Assembly (NCBI GenBank): GCA_027858915.1
Contig: JAQIBT010000040.1
Location: 1 to 45,741 of the forward strand
Direction: 5' to 3'
Source of the DNA: Salinisphaera sp.
GTDB taxonomy: Bacteria > Pseudomonadota > Gammaproteobacteria > Nevskiales > Salinisphaeraceae
Length of the DNA: 45,741 bases
Both the position numbers and the translations under genes were made by a program. Numbering within the stretch: position 1 is the stretch's first letter; every line of letters starts with the position of its first letter. This document shows positions 1 through 8,087 of the stretch, piece by piece. The notes under the pieces are model-generated. The model worked only from the letters and a program-made list of their open reading frames with translations, did not search any database and had not been told where the DNA came from.

Positions 1-82
1 GGCCATTGCCTGCGCACCGCGCCTTGCCACGCACGCGCGCCGCCTCGCTGAACGCGACAAAATACGCGTGACAGGACACTAG
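1..82. repeat. 82-bp inverted repeat, left copy (TnpB element end)
   Basis: Bases 1-82 match the reverse complement of 7064-7145 with one mismatch (G at 21 versus the complement of A at 7125). The match stops at a CTAG, ten bases before the TnpB start codon at 92, so this is probably the upstream end of a TnpB-type element. It begins at the window edge, so the repeat may extend further left. The two copies point towards each other across 7 kb. Confidence 0.85.
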
Positions 83-91
83 TATGGCGCC

Positions 92-466
92 ATGAAGCGC
101 ACGAAGACACTCAAGGTCAGGGTACGGGACAAGCACGCAAAGCGCCTGAATGACATGGCGCGGTCGGTAAATTTCGTCTGGAACTATGTGAACGAATTGA
201 GCGAGCGTGCGATTCGAGAGCGTGGGCTATTTCTGTCCGGCTACGATCTCCATGCCTACACCAAGGGCGCTCACAACGATCTGGGACTTCATAACCATAC
301 CTTGCAGCGCATCAACATGGAATACGCCACGCGGCGCCGGAAGGCGCGCAAGCGCCGGCTGGCCTGGCGCAAGTCCTCCGGCGCCCGCCGAAGCCTGGGC
401 TGGATCCCGATCAATACCGGCCAGGCGAAGTGGAAGCATGGCCAGTTGTTTCACAACGGCCACTAT
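92..466 (+). pseudogene. tnpB: TnpB-type RNA-guided nuclease/OrfB, 5' fragment
   Basis: The first ~125 residues read as the N-terminus of an IS200/IS605-type OrfB (TnpB). It starts MKRTKTLKVRVRDKHA, has an aromatic and Asn-rich first helix pair (NFVWNYVNEL), a basic segment (RRRKARKRRLAWRK) and then a GWIPINTG / FHNGHY stretch that matches the wedge region of the family. Intact TnpB proteins are about 350-400 residues and carry a RuvC DED triad and a CxxC zinc finger. None of these is present: similarity stops at about base 467 and the frame runs on through unrelated sequence to a stop at 587-589, overlapping the end of the convergent PQQ gene. No TnpA gene lies in the window. It is a dead relic as nuclease; whether it still makes protein is unknown. 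Confidence 0.8.
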
Positions 467-469
467 TCA

Positions 470-501
470 ACAAAAGCGCCTCGAGACAAAAGCGCCTCGA
501 G
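470..501. repeat. 16-bp tandem duplication at the tnpB break
   Basis: The unit ACAAAAGCGCCTCGAG occurs twice in perfect tandem (470-485 and 486-501), directly after the point where TnpB similarity ends. Each unit ends in the palindrome CTCGAG. It marks the rearrangement that truncated tnpB. Confidence 0.8.
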
Positions 502-581
502 GCCTGCCGACAATGAGGTTATAGCTGCGCTTGATCCGGTTGGCGTAACCATTCCGAGGGCGTTGGGGCGTCTGATATCGG

Positions 582-2486
582 TTACTTAGGCAACGCAAAG
601 GCGACAACCTGATCGCTGACCTTGGGCTCAAGGATCGAGTTGCCACCGACCACGAACACCACATACTGACGCCCGTGGTACGTGTAAGAGGCCGGGTTGG
701 CCACGGCGGGCGCATCGACGGCCGCACTCCAGAGTACCTTGCCGGTCTTAAGGCTGAGCGCACGCACCCTGGAATCCATCGACGCGCCGATGAAGATCAG
801 CCCGGGCTTGGTGATCATGGGGCTGCCGATGGTCACCGAGCCCCAGGATTTGGGCAAAGGGACATGAAACTTGATGATCCGGCCGAACGGTTTGTCCCAT
901 AGCCGCTTGCCGGTGTTCAGATCGTAGGCTGCTATGGTGCCGTAGGGCGGCTTCCAGCAAGGCATGCCGGCCCAGTTGTTGAAAACGCTCAGATGAAAGC
1001 CGTAGGGCGATCCCTTCATCGGGAAGTAGCCGGATGGGGTGCCGTTCCTGGTCTTCGCCGCGTAGTCCTGGCGCTTGAGCAGCTTGTAGATATAAGCCAC
1101 GCTCGAGCTGTTGACCACATACACGCCGCTTTCGGGGTCGACCGCGCCGCCGCCCCATTCCGTGCCTCCGGCAGTGCCCGGATAGCCCAGGCTACCCTGC
1201 AGGCTGGGCGGGGTGAATTTGCCGTCGTAGCGCAGTTTGTGGAAACGCCGACTGCAAGAGCCAAAGCTCACGATATTGGCCAGTGTGGAAATTCCCGGCC
1301 AGTGGGCCTTGATGACCGGCTTAGGTGTAGCCACGAACGGTTGCGTGGGCGCAGATTGTTCGCCGGGCACATGCGACTGTGGCACCGGCTTTTCCACGAT
1401 CGGGTAAATCGGTTTGCCGGTCTTGCGGTTGAGTACGTACAGGAAACCCTGCTTCGACGATTGCACCAACGCCGGAATGGTCTGGCCGTTCTTGTGGATA
1501 TCCACCAGCGTGGGCGGCGAATTGGTGTCGTAATCCCACAAATCATGATGGACCAGCTGACGGCTCCAGACCACCTTGCCGGTCTGGCTGTTCAGCGCGG
1601 TCACCGAGGTAGCCAGCGGCAGTTTTTCTTTGCGGTTACCGCCATAGAAATTGGGACTGGGCGAGCTGATCGGCAGGTAGAGCAGCCCGGTCTCCGGGTC
1701 GATCGTCATGCTGGCCCATACATTGGCCGTGCCGGTCTTGGCCGCCACCGCCTTGGGCAGCGCGTTGAAAGTCCACTTCAATCGGCCGGTGCGGGCGTCC
1801 ACGGCGAAGACCGTGCCGGGCGGCGCCTCGCTGTCGGCCCAGTCCTTGCCGGCCCAGCCGATGTACAGCGTATTGTTGTAGACGGTTGGCGGCTGCAGGA
1901 TCGATAGCGGCCACTTGTTGTTGATGGTGTTCCACTGATTGATATCGAGCACGCCGTTGTTGGCGAACTGCCTGCATGGCTTGCCGGTATCGGCATCGAC
2001 CGCGAACAGCTTCGCGTTCATCGTGCCCATGTAGACAATCTTCTGGCAGGCTTTGCCCGGCACCGGATTTTTGGCTTGCCAGTAGGCGACGCCGCGACTT
2101 TTCAGATCCGGTTGGGTGAGCGCCTTGAGCGGCGTATGGGAGTTGAAAGTCCACTTGACCTTGCCGGTATCCGGTGCCAGCGCGAAGATGCGATAGAACG
2201 GCGTGGAAATATAGATGGTGTCGTTGGCGAACAACGGGGTGGCCGACCATACGGATTGCGGGATCTTGCCACTGCCGTCTGAAACGTCGCCGGTATGCAC
2301 CTGCCAGGCCATCTTGAGCTTGTCGACGTTGGCCGGCGTGATCTGGCTGTCGGGCGAATATTTCTGGTCTTTGAGATTGCCGTTAAAAGTCGACCAGGTA
2401 TCGGGCTGTGCCAGCGCGCCTCCGGAGCCAAGTGCGGCAAAGAGCGCGAAGCAGATGACCCAGGTAGAAAGAATTCGTTGCGTCAT
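582..2486 (-). CDS. Periplasmic PQQ-dependent dehydrogenase (glucose/quinate-type)
   Basis: This is a quinoprotein dehydrogenase that would oxidise a sugar, polyol or alicyclic alcohol in the periplasm and pass electrons to the respiratory chain. From ATG 2486 it is 634 residues. Residues 1-27 are a Sec signal peptide ending ALA, followed by QPDTWSTFNGN, a typical start of the eight-bladed propeller. Repeated W-motifs of the form GKVKWTFN / GKVVWSRQ / GKVLWSAA mark the blades. HHDLWDYD, WGGGAVDPESG and the C-terminal YVVFVVGGNS resemble the glucose/quinate/glycerol dehydrogenase branch rather than methanol dehydrogenases. It lacks the five-helix membrane anchor of Gcd, so it is soluble or peripheral. 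The reading frame is open to 2702, but the signal peptide and an AAGAGA ribosome site support the internal start. Substrate cannot be assigned; no pqq biosynthesis genes are in the window. Confidence 0.85.
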   Translation of the reverse strand: MTQRILSTWVICFALFAALGSGGALAQPDTWSTFNGNLKDQKYSPDSQITPANVDKLKMAWQVHTGDVSDGSGKIPQSVWSATPLFANDTIYISTPFYRIFALAPDTGKVKWTFNSHTPLKALTQPDLKSRGVAYWQAKNPVPGKACQKIVYMGTMNAKLFAVDADTGKPCRQFANNGVLDINQWNTINNKWPLSILQPPTVYNNTLYIGWAGKDWADSEAPPGTVFAVDARTGRLKWTFNALPKAVAAKTGTANVWASMTIDPETGLLYLPISSPSPNFYGGNRKEKLPLATSVTALNSQTGKVVWSRQLVHHDLWDYDTNSPPTLVDIHKNGQTIPALVQSSKQGFLYVLNRKTGKPIYPIVEKPVPQSHVPGEQSAPTQPFVATPKPVIKAHWPGISTLANIVSFGSCSRRFHKLRYDGKFTPPSLQGSLGYPGTAGGTEWGGGAVDPESGVYVVNSSSVAYIYKLLKRQDYAAKTRNGTPSGYFPMKGSPYGFHLSVFNNWAGMPCWKPPYGTIAAYDLNTGKRLWDKPFGRIIKFHVPLPKSWGSVTIGSPMITKPGLIFIGASMDSRVRALSLKTGKVLWSAAVDAPAVANPASYTYHGRQYVVFVVGGNSILEPKVSDQVVAFALPK

Positions 2487-2747
2487 ATCGGCACGATCTC
2501 TTGATCGCCGGTGGGAAACTCGGCATCTTGTCAATCCCAGCACGGGTCGGGGGGGAGCCCGCTGCTCAAGAACGGGGAAGACTTGAGTGTCCGCGCAATT
2601 ACCTGGGCGGTCAATCGAAGGCACGTTCACGTGGCATTGCGACAAGACCCGGCAATCACCAACAGTGTGCGGCCGTGAGTCCGAATGTTGGAGCAGCCGC
2701 ATAGCCGGCCGCCAGTCAATCTGATCAGGAAATGATCAAAGACGGAC

Positions 2748-2773
2748 ACTTGGCACGCGATCGCCAAGTTTTT
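2748..2773 (+). terminator. Orphan hairpin with T tract
   Basis: Stem ACTTGGC / GCCAAGT (2748-2754 and 2763-2769), loop of 8 nt, followed by five T at 2769-2773. It has the form of a rho-independent terminator reading rightwards, yet no plus-strand gene ends just upstream. It may be left from a deleted gene or shield against readthrough into the IS fragment. Confidence 0.4.
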
Positions 2774-2796
2774 GATAACGATTTGTCGGCTATTTA

Positions 2797-3350
2797 GAAC
2801 CTATCCCAATTGGCACTATCAAAGCTTATACAAGTCATTGAATAGGCGGCCGATTACGGGATTGGTATTCAAGGACGACGGCTGGCGTATTCCGGATGCG
2901 CTTTGGGCGAAGATGGAACCGTCACTGCCGGTGCATGTGTCGCCGGCGCATCCGCTGGGATGCCATCGTCACCGGGTGAGCAACCGGGCGGCGATGGATG
3001 CGATCCTGTTTGTGCTGCGAACCGGATGTCAGTGGAATGCGCTCAATGGCTCGGGCATCTGTTCGTCCAGTTCGGCCTATCGCCGTTTCCGCGAGTGGCT
3101 GGATGCCGGCGTGTTCGAGCGTTTCTGGCAGGAAGGCTTGCTCGAATATGATCGACTGCAAGGTATCGACTGGGCTTGGCTGTCAGTGGATGGCGCGATG
3201 ACCAAGGCGCGCTTGGGCGGGGAAAAAACCGGGCCCAATCCCACCGACCGCGGCAAGACCGGTGTCAAACGCAGCGTGCTCACCGACGGTCGCGCTCTGC
3301 CGTTGAGTCTCGTCACCGCCGGCGCCAATCGCCATGACATGAAATTGCTT
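2797..3350 (+). mobile_element. IS5-family insertion sequence, left part only
   Basis: The segment carries a truncated IS5-type DDE transposase. GAACCTATCCCAATTGG at 2797-2813 has the look of an IS5-group terminal repeat and may be the left end; this could not be confirmed because the right end is missing. Transposase similarity begins near 2868 and stops at about 3350, where the sequence passes directly into a regulator fragment on the other strand. No target duplication can be identified. Confidence 0.6.
2868..3350 (+). pseudogene. IS5-family transposase, truncated
   Basis: The frame is open from 2772, but recognisable sequence begins around DDGWRIPDALW. It continues with the N-terminal helical domain (AAMDAILFVLRTGCQWNAL), then the SSSSAYRRFREW block and the DDE core start (WLSVDGAMTKARLGGEKTG). 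The first catalytic Asp is in SVDGAMT and the second in GANRHDMK, after which the match ends. The C-terminal half with the catalytic Glu is missing, so it cannot be an active transposase. The original start codon is uncertain. The remaining frame to 3632 is unrelated read-through over the antisense Crp fragment. Confidence 0.8.
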
Positions 3351-3504
3351 CGGTCGGGAAATAGACATGGCGCAACTCGTCGCCCGCCTCGTAGAGGACC
3401 TTGCCCAGCGGCAGGGCGACCCACTCCAGGTACGGGAACAACCGCGATTGGACCTCGGGCGGCAGTGCCGCCAAGAGATGATTCTGTTGTGGCTGGCTGG
3501 GTAT
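3343..3504 (-). pseudogene. Crp/Fnr-family regulator, N-terminal fragment
   Basis: Reading leftwards, the peptide QNHLLAALPPEVQSRLFPYL followed by LGKVLYEAGDELRHVYFPTEAI is a textbook start of a Crp/Fnr-type cyclic-nucleotide-binding fold: an N-terminal helix, then the first beta strands with the E(A/P)GD turn. It breaks off at TEAI, exactly where IS5 transposase sequence starts on the other strand, so most of the sensor domain and the whole HTH domain are lost. The frame is open up to 3561, but no convincing start with a ribosome site was found and the true 5' end is uncertain. Confidence 0.7.
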
Positions 3505-3778
3505 TGGAGCTCGTCCAGTTCGCCGCACAAACGGCCGCCTTGTCCGCAGCCCCGCGGCCAATCAGCGAGCACAGCGCCGAGGCGATCGACGCGCGGCGGT
3601 GCAGCTGTGGCAATCGAGCCTGCGCGGCATAGCGGGTGGAAGCAGATACAGCAGGCGATGCGGGCAGCGAGCGCCTAAGGCCGCCTTTACTGCAGGCTGG
3701 GCGTGCCCGTCAATGAGAGCGCTCGCGACGGCGCTCATGCATCGGACCGACCGGCCGTATCCCGTGACCTGCTACCGT
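3505..3778. other. No recognisable gene
   Basis: This stretch lies behind the Crp fragment and before the choice-of-anchor gene. Open frames exist on both strands, but none shows a recognisable domain or a good ribosome site. It is probably the former upstream region of the lost regulator plus rearranged DNA. Confidence 0.4.
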
Positions 3779-4758
3779 TTATAGGACGCCGCGCCGACGG
3801 CGGACGCTGAAGAACGCGATCCCGGCCAGTGCGAATGCAAACAGGGGCCATATCGGCGGTTCGGCCACGTCGAACCCAGGGCTAACTATGGTCGGAAAAT
3901 TGTTGGCGAATATCGGTTGGTGGACTTCACCGTATTGCTCGAATGAATTGACAGCGACGCTGCCTTCCAGGTTATTGGAGTTCCTGATTGCAGCCTGCGG
4001 TGCCAGAATCGAGCCTCTGAACTGACGGTCGAAGTTGATATTCGTGGCGTCACTGAAGTTCCACAACAGATTAGGTTGCAGTGAAGAATAATTGCCTAGG
4101 AAATTCGCGGCTATCCGGCCCGGATCCCCAGTGACGTTTATGAGCACGGATTGCGACGGATCAACAGAGAACTGAATTTCATTGAGCTGCGAGAACAGAC
4201 TGCCAGATATATTGAACACTGATAGATCAGCTCCCGACAGGCCCGTGAAAGTCGCCCGTTTATTCAATACGCTGACCGAACTGTTGGCATCTTCGCCGGC
4301 AAGCGCAAGCGAGTAATCCCGTAGCGAACTGCTAAAGTCGGGAATGGTCACCGCAGTGCCCTGGTTCACTCTACCGTTCGCACGGCTCGTTACGCGCCCG
4401 CCGATCAACGCGGTGCCGCCGTTCATGGTCAGCGATTCTACGTTGCCGCCGATCACCGCGTTGCCGTTGCTGTTGACCTTCTTGTCGCCGCCGGTGATGT
4501 TGCCGCCAACGGTCAGGGCCGCGTAATCAGAGGCCGACGCTTGACTGCCGTGCTGGAAGAAATCAGCTGAGCTCCCGGTCAGATTACCGCCGACGTAGGT
4601 ACGCCCGTCAACGTGCGAATGAGAGTCTAGATTCCCTAGTACCACCAGGTTGAACTGGCTGAGAATATCGCCGCCCGTGATCATGGACGCCGACGCACTG
4701 CCGACGCTCATCAACGACATGCCCGCTACAGCAAAAAAACAGACAGATGCAGTTTCAT
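3779..4758 (-). CDS. Choice-of-anchor A, PEP-CTERM-like surface protein (frameshifted signal peptide)
   Basis: This is a predicted secreted adhesin or matrix-type protein. The body matches the choice-of-anchor A domain: FNLVVLGNLDSHSHVDGR, then VGGNLTG / VGGNITGG / IGGNVESL repeats, and LLWNFSDATNINFDRQFRGS near the end, with GSILAP. The tail has the tripartite sorting signal EPPIWPLF, a hydrophobic helix and RRRR, as in PEP-CTERM exosortase substrates. A strong ribosome site (GAGGGGGAAA) sits just upstream of ATG 4758, but that frame stops after ten codons. One more T in the 7-T run (complement of 4733-4739) would give MKLHLSVFFAVAGMSLMSVG ending ASA, a perfect signal peptide joined to the body. 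The uninterrupted alternative start at 4795 has no ribosome site. GC content looks lower than in neighbours, which hints at transfer. No exosortase gene is in the window. Confidence 0.8.
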
Positions 4759-5050
4759 TGGTTTCCCCCTCGATTAGAACGATGCCATCGTTCATGTCGC
4801 GATAATACGACTATCCCGGCCTGTCAGCCAGATACCCTGCGGCGTCACCTCGCGACATTGCATGGGCTTGCAGCCGACTACAGCGTTAGTTGAACTGCTC
4901 AGTCCACACCTCGCATCGCATCACGTTGAGATCCGATGTTATAGAATTGAATTCAGGATTTGTTTCCAGCGCCGGCGTCCAAACAAGCGTCGGCACCCAC
5001 AGCCATTCGATTCGTCAGATAGGCCCGGATGGGCGAACAGGAGCATTCGG

Positions 5051-5416
5051 ATGAACCCGACCGATGCCGAAAAGACAGAACGTGTGATCGCCGCGCAGCG
5101 CGAATACAGCGCGCAACGAGCCAGTGGTTACCGCGAGCAGGCGCTCAAACTGTATCCGTGGGTATGCGGTCGTTGCGGACGCTCGTTCATGCGCGCCAAT
5201 CTGCGCGAGTTGACCGTCCACCACATCGACCACGATCACGATAACAACCCGCCAGATGGCAGCAACTGGGAACTGCTGTGCCTGTTCTGCCACGACGAGG
5301 AGCACAGCAAGTACGAATCATTCGCCAGCCGTGGCACTTCCTCCGAGCGCATAGGCAACGCCGCCACACACAACCCATTCGCAGGCCTTCGAGATGCATT
5401 GAACAACAAAAAATAA
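5051..5416 (+). CDS. yajD: YajD-type HNH nuclease domain protein
   Basis: The 121-residue protein is a close match to E. coli YajD in length and sequence. Shared features are [18 protein letters not shown] near residues 25-42, [17 protein letters not shown] at 51-67 (the HNH beta-beta-alpha metal core), [15 protein letters not shown] at 71-85, and NPFAGL near the C-terminus. Four Cys (39, 42, 77, 80) form a zinc knuckle, and H57/H58, N72 and H81 are candidate metal-site residues. The activity of YajD in cells is not established as far as I know. ATG 5051 is chosen because AGGAG lies 10 bases upstream; the frame is open from 4862, but that extension does not match the family. Confidence 0.92.
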   Translation: MNPTDAEKTERVIAAQREYSAQRASGYREQALKLYPWVCGRCGRSFMRANLRELTVHHIDHDHDNNPPDGSNWELLCLFCHDEEHSKYESFASRGTSSERIGNAATHNPFAGLRDALNNKK

Positions 5417-5579
5417 CGATGATCCATCCAGCCTCTGCTGTGCGATCCAGCGTACTCTGCAGATAGGGAAGGCTTGCTGTCAGGCGTGTCGCGACAACAA
5501 CGTCGTATTTCAAGAACTCAATGAGCCCGCCAGACGAAAAACCATCGAAACTTCTCAACAGCGATGGATTCCTGTCGAT

Positions 5580-6992
5580 ATGAGGGCTGCTGACTTGGAA
5601 ATACCGCGACTGCGGCTCTCTAAACCGGTGGCACGAATTATGAGGAATCCGATTGCGGCTTTGGCGAAAATCTGGGCGCGACGTTCACGCTCCGAGCTTG
5701 CTGCCCAGATTCTGGCGCTGCACAAAGCCCAGGCGATCATTGAATTCGATATCAAAGGGACCGTTCTACACGCCAACGATAACTTCCTGAAAACTTTTGG
5801 CTACAGTCGTTCCGAGGTGATCGGACAGCATCATCGGATGTTCGTCGACCCCAGCGAGCACGAGTCGGACGCTTATCGGGAATTCTGGACAAAGCTGGGC
5901 GAGGGAAAGCAGCATAGCGGGCTCTATCGACGATTTGCCAAGAGCGGCGCGGAAGTTTGGATTCAGGGGAGCTACAGCCCGATCCTTGATAGACGCGGAC
6001 GTCCCCGCAAGGTCATCAAGCATGCGACCGACGTCACGGCACAACAGCTGCAAACCGCCAACATGACTGGTCGTTTGGCGGCGATTGATCGTACCCAGGC
6101 CATTGTCAGCTTTGATCTTGACGGTCTCATTCTCGAGGCAAACGAGAATTTTCTCAAGGCGCTGGGCTACCGTCAGGAAGAGATCGTCGGACGGCACCAC
6201 CGAATGTTCGTAAACGAGGACAAGCGCGGTAGCGCGGAATACCACCTCTTCTGGGCTCGTCTTCGGCGTGGGGACGTTAACGCCGGCTTGTTCCAGCGCG
6301 TCGGCAAGAACGGCCGCGAGGTGTGGATCCAGGCTTCCTACAACCCGATTTTCGATATGAGTGGACGCCCGTCCAAAGTCGTTAAATACGCCACGGACGT
6401 GACTGAACGTACTCTCGCCACCCGTCAGCTCCAGCGATCTCTTGCCTCACTGTCAGACACGGTGCCAGCGATCGCCGGACAGGCCAAGAATGCTAACCAG
6501 CTCTCCCGCAATGCCAGCGGCAGTGCCAGTTCAGGGGGCGCGCTGGTTGATCAACTCGTGAAGACCATGTCGGCTATCAATGAGCGCTCGCGGAGTATGG
6601 CCGAGATCGTCGGGCTAATGAATTCCATTGCCTTTCAGACCAATATTCTGGCACTTAACGCGTCTATCGAGGCAGCGCGTGCCGGTGAACAGGGTAAGGG
6701 CTTTGCCGTAGTCGCCCAGGAAGTCCGAGCGCTGGCGCAGCGAAGTGCAAAATCCGCCCGTGACATTGGTGGCCTGATCGGCGAGGTGCACGAATCGCTG
6801 GGCCAGTGTACAGAGCGAGCCGATGCGGCAGGAAGCGCGATGCGCGCAATCGTCGATGCGACGGCTCAGGTCAACGAGCGCATACGTCAGATCGCAGAAG
6901 CGGCCGATTCACAGGCTGATGGAGTACAGCAGCTCACCCATACGATCCAGAATATGAAGAGAGAGGACACTACGCGCCAAGTTGCCGCGTAA
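5580..6992 (+). CDS. Soluble methyl-accepting chemotaxis protein with tandem PAS domains
   Basis: This is a 470-residue chemoreceptor without membrane segments, so it would sense an intracellular signal. PAS1 spans about 44-153 and PAS2 about 165-275. The two are obvious duplicates: both contain a GYxxxEV/I-x-G-xHHRMFV block and an EVWIQ-SY-PI-D stretch ending in ATDVT. A short linker leads to the signalling domain (about 295-460) with the conserved hairpin tip ([20 protein letters not shown] at 349-368, then [19 protein letters not shown]). No HAMP domain is visible and the C-terminus is short, without a CheR/CheB-binding pentapeptide. Similar PAS-PAS-MCP proteins often bind haem or FAD, but no such site can be claimed here. 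ATG 5640 is an alternative start; neither has a good ribosome site. Confidence 0.88.
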   Translation: MRAADLEIPRLRLSKPVARIMRNPIAALAKIWARRSRSELAAQILALHKAQAIIEFDIKGTVLHANDNFLKTFGYSRSEVIGQHHRMFVDPSEHESDAYREFWTKLGEGKQHSGLYRRFAKSGAEVWIQGSYSPILDRRGRPRKVIKHATDVTAQQLQTANMTGRLAAIDRTQAIVSFDLDGLILEANENFLKALGYRQEEIVGRHHRMFVNEDKRGSAEYHLFWARLRRGDVNAGLFQRVGKNGREVWIQASYNPIFDMSGRPSKVVKYATDVTERTLATRQLQRSLASLSDTVPAIAGQAKNANQLSRNASGSASSGGALVDQLVKTMSAINERSRSMAEIVGLMNSIAFQTNILALNASIEAARAGEQGKGFAVVAQEVRALAQRSAKSARDIGGLIGEVHESLGQCTERADAAGSAMRAIVDATAQVNERIRQIAEAADSQADGVQQLTHTIQNMKREDTTRQVAA

Positions 6993-7063
6993 CCAGGTGA
7001 TTTCGTCCGCTGCTGACGGGACCCCGGATCGCGACGCGAATTCCGTGAGCACGTATCGCCGAT

Positions 7064-7145
7064 CTAGTGTCCTGTCACGCGTATTTTGTCGCGTTCAGCG
7101 AGGCGGCGCGCGTGCGTGGCAAGGAGCGGTGCGCAGGCAATGGCC
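7064..7145. repeat. 82-bp inverted repeat, right copy
   Basis: Reverse complement of 1-82 with a single mismatch. In the left copy, tnpB follows the CTAG end after ten bases; here the sequence beyond the CTAG (below 7064) has no tnpB, so this copy is a solo end or what remains after loss of the ORF. Confidence 0.85.
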
Positions 7146-7320
7146 GTCGCCCTTGGCAAGCCGCCGCAACGCAGACCACGGGCGCGGGCAGACTCGCCCA
7201 TGTTTGATGATCAGGGCCACGGGAACGCTTGTGCGCATCAATCACAGCGTTACACTCGCTTGCCATAGTAGCGGGCTATGACGCGCTCGCGTGCCTTGTG
7301 CTTGACGCGGGCAGACGTTC

Positions 7321-7350
7321 TGAACACGGCAAAATACACGTGACAGACAC
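7321..7350. repeat. Decayed third copy of the repeat core
   Basis: TGAACACGGCAAAATACACG plus GTGACAGACAC-type sequence aligns with 49-79 in the same orientation as the left copy, with three substitutions and one missing base. Weaker similarity continues to the left (CGTGCCTTG against CGCGCCTTG). It lies just beyond the 3' end of livF. Confidence 0.6.
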
Positions 7351-7364
7351 GAGGAGGCTATTGC

Positions 7365-8087
7365 CTAATGCGCGTCAGTCTTGCCCAGATAAGCTTCCTG
7401 AACTTCGGGAGAGGCCAGCAGATTGGCGGCGCTGTCTTCGTGGACCATACGACCGACCTCGAGCACGTAACCGCGGTCAGCAAGCTTCAGTGCCATACGC
7501 GCGTTCTGCTCGACCAGCAATACGGTGACACCGGTATTGGCAATCTCGCGCAGTGCCGTGAAGATGCCCTTGACGATCAGCGGCGCTAGGCCGAGGCTTG
7601 GCTCATCAAGTAGCAGTAGTGTCGGTTTGGCCATGAGCGCCCGGCCGATCGCGAGCATCTGCTGCTCGCCGCCAGACAAAGTGCCTGCCATCTGCAGGCG
7701 ACGCTCTTCGAGCCGCGGAAACATCTTGTAGACCTCGGCACGCGAGCCACTGACCTCTGACGGGGGGCGGGTATAGGCACCCAGCCCGAGGTTCTCTTCC
7801 ACAGTCAACGTGCCGAATACGCGACGGCCCTCCGGTGACTGGGCAATACCCTTGCGCACGATCAGGTCCGCGCGTTGGCCGACCAGTTCTTCACCACGGT
7901 AGATGATTGAACCAGCGCCCGCCTTGAGCAGACCGCTGAGGGCACGCATCAACGTGGTCTTACCTGCGCCGTTTGACCCCAGAATAGCGACAACCTCACC
8001 CTTGGCTACCTCGAGCGACACGCCTTTGAGCGCCTCGATCTGACCATAACTAACGTGGAGATCGCTGATTTGCAACAAGGCGCTCAT
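7365..8087 (-). CDS. livF: HAAT ABC transporter ATP-binding protein LivF, operon 1
   Basis: This 240-residue ATPase is the second nucleotide-binding subunit of the branched-chain amino acid-type transporter encoded by 7365-11892. Walker A is GSNGAGKTT (about 37-45), the signature is LSGGEQQM, and Walker B is LLLLDEPSLGLAP. The family's VLLVEQN follows. Its start overlaps the livG stop by four bases (ATGA), indicating translational coupling. It is the last gene of the operon and ends just before the mobile-element remnants. Confidence 0.93.
   Translation of the reverse strand: MSALLQISDLHVSYGQIEALKGVSLEVAKGEVVAILGSNGAGKTTLMRALSGLLKAGAGSIIYRGEELVGQRADLIVRKGIAQSPEGRRVFGTLTVEENLGLGAYTRPPSEVSGSRAEVYKMFPRLEERRLQMAGTLSGGEQQMLAIGRALMAKPTLLLLDEPSLGLAPLIVKGIFTALREIANTGVTVLLVEQNARMALKLADRGYVLEVGRMVHEDSAANLLASPEVQEAYLGKTDAH

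Larger units (their letters stand above)
6993..7364. other. Gene-free remnant with mobile-element ends
   Basis: Between the chemoreceptor and livF there is no credible gene. The interval holds the right copy of the 82-bp repeat (7064-7145) and a decayed third copy (7321-7350). The 175 bases between them show no TnpB or TnpA coding sequence that I can recognise. Confidence 0.6.

Noticed and set aside
993-1907. 304-codon plus-strand frame
   Set aside because: Antisense shadow of the PQQ dehydrogenase gene.
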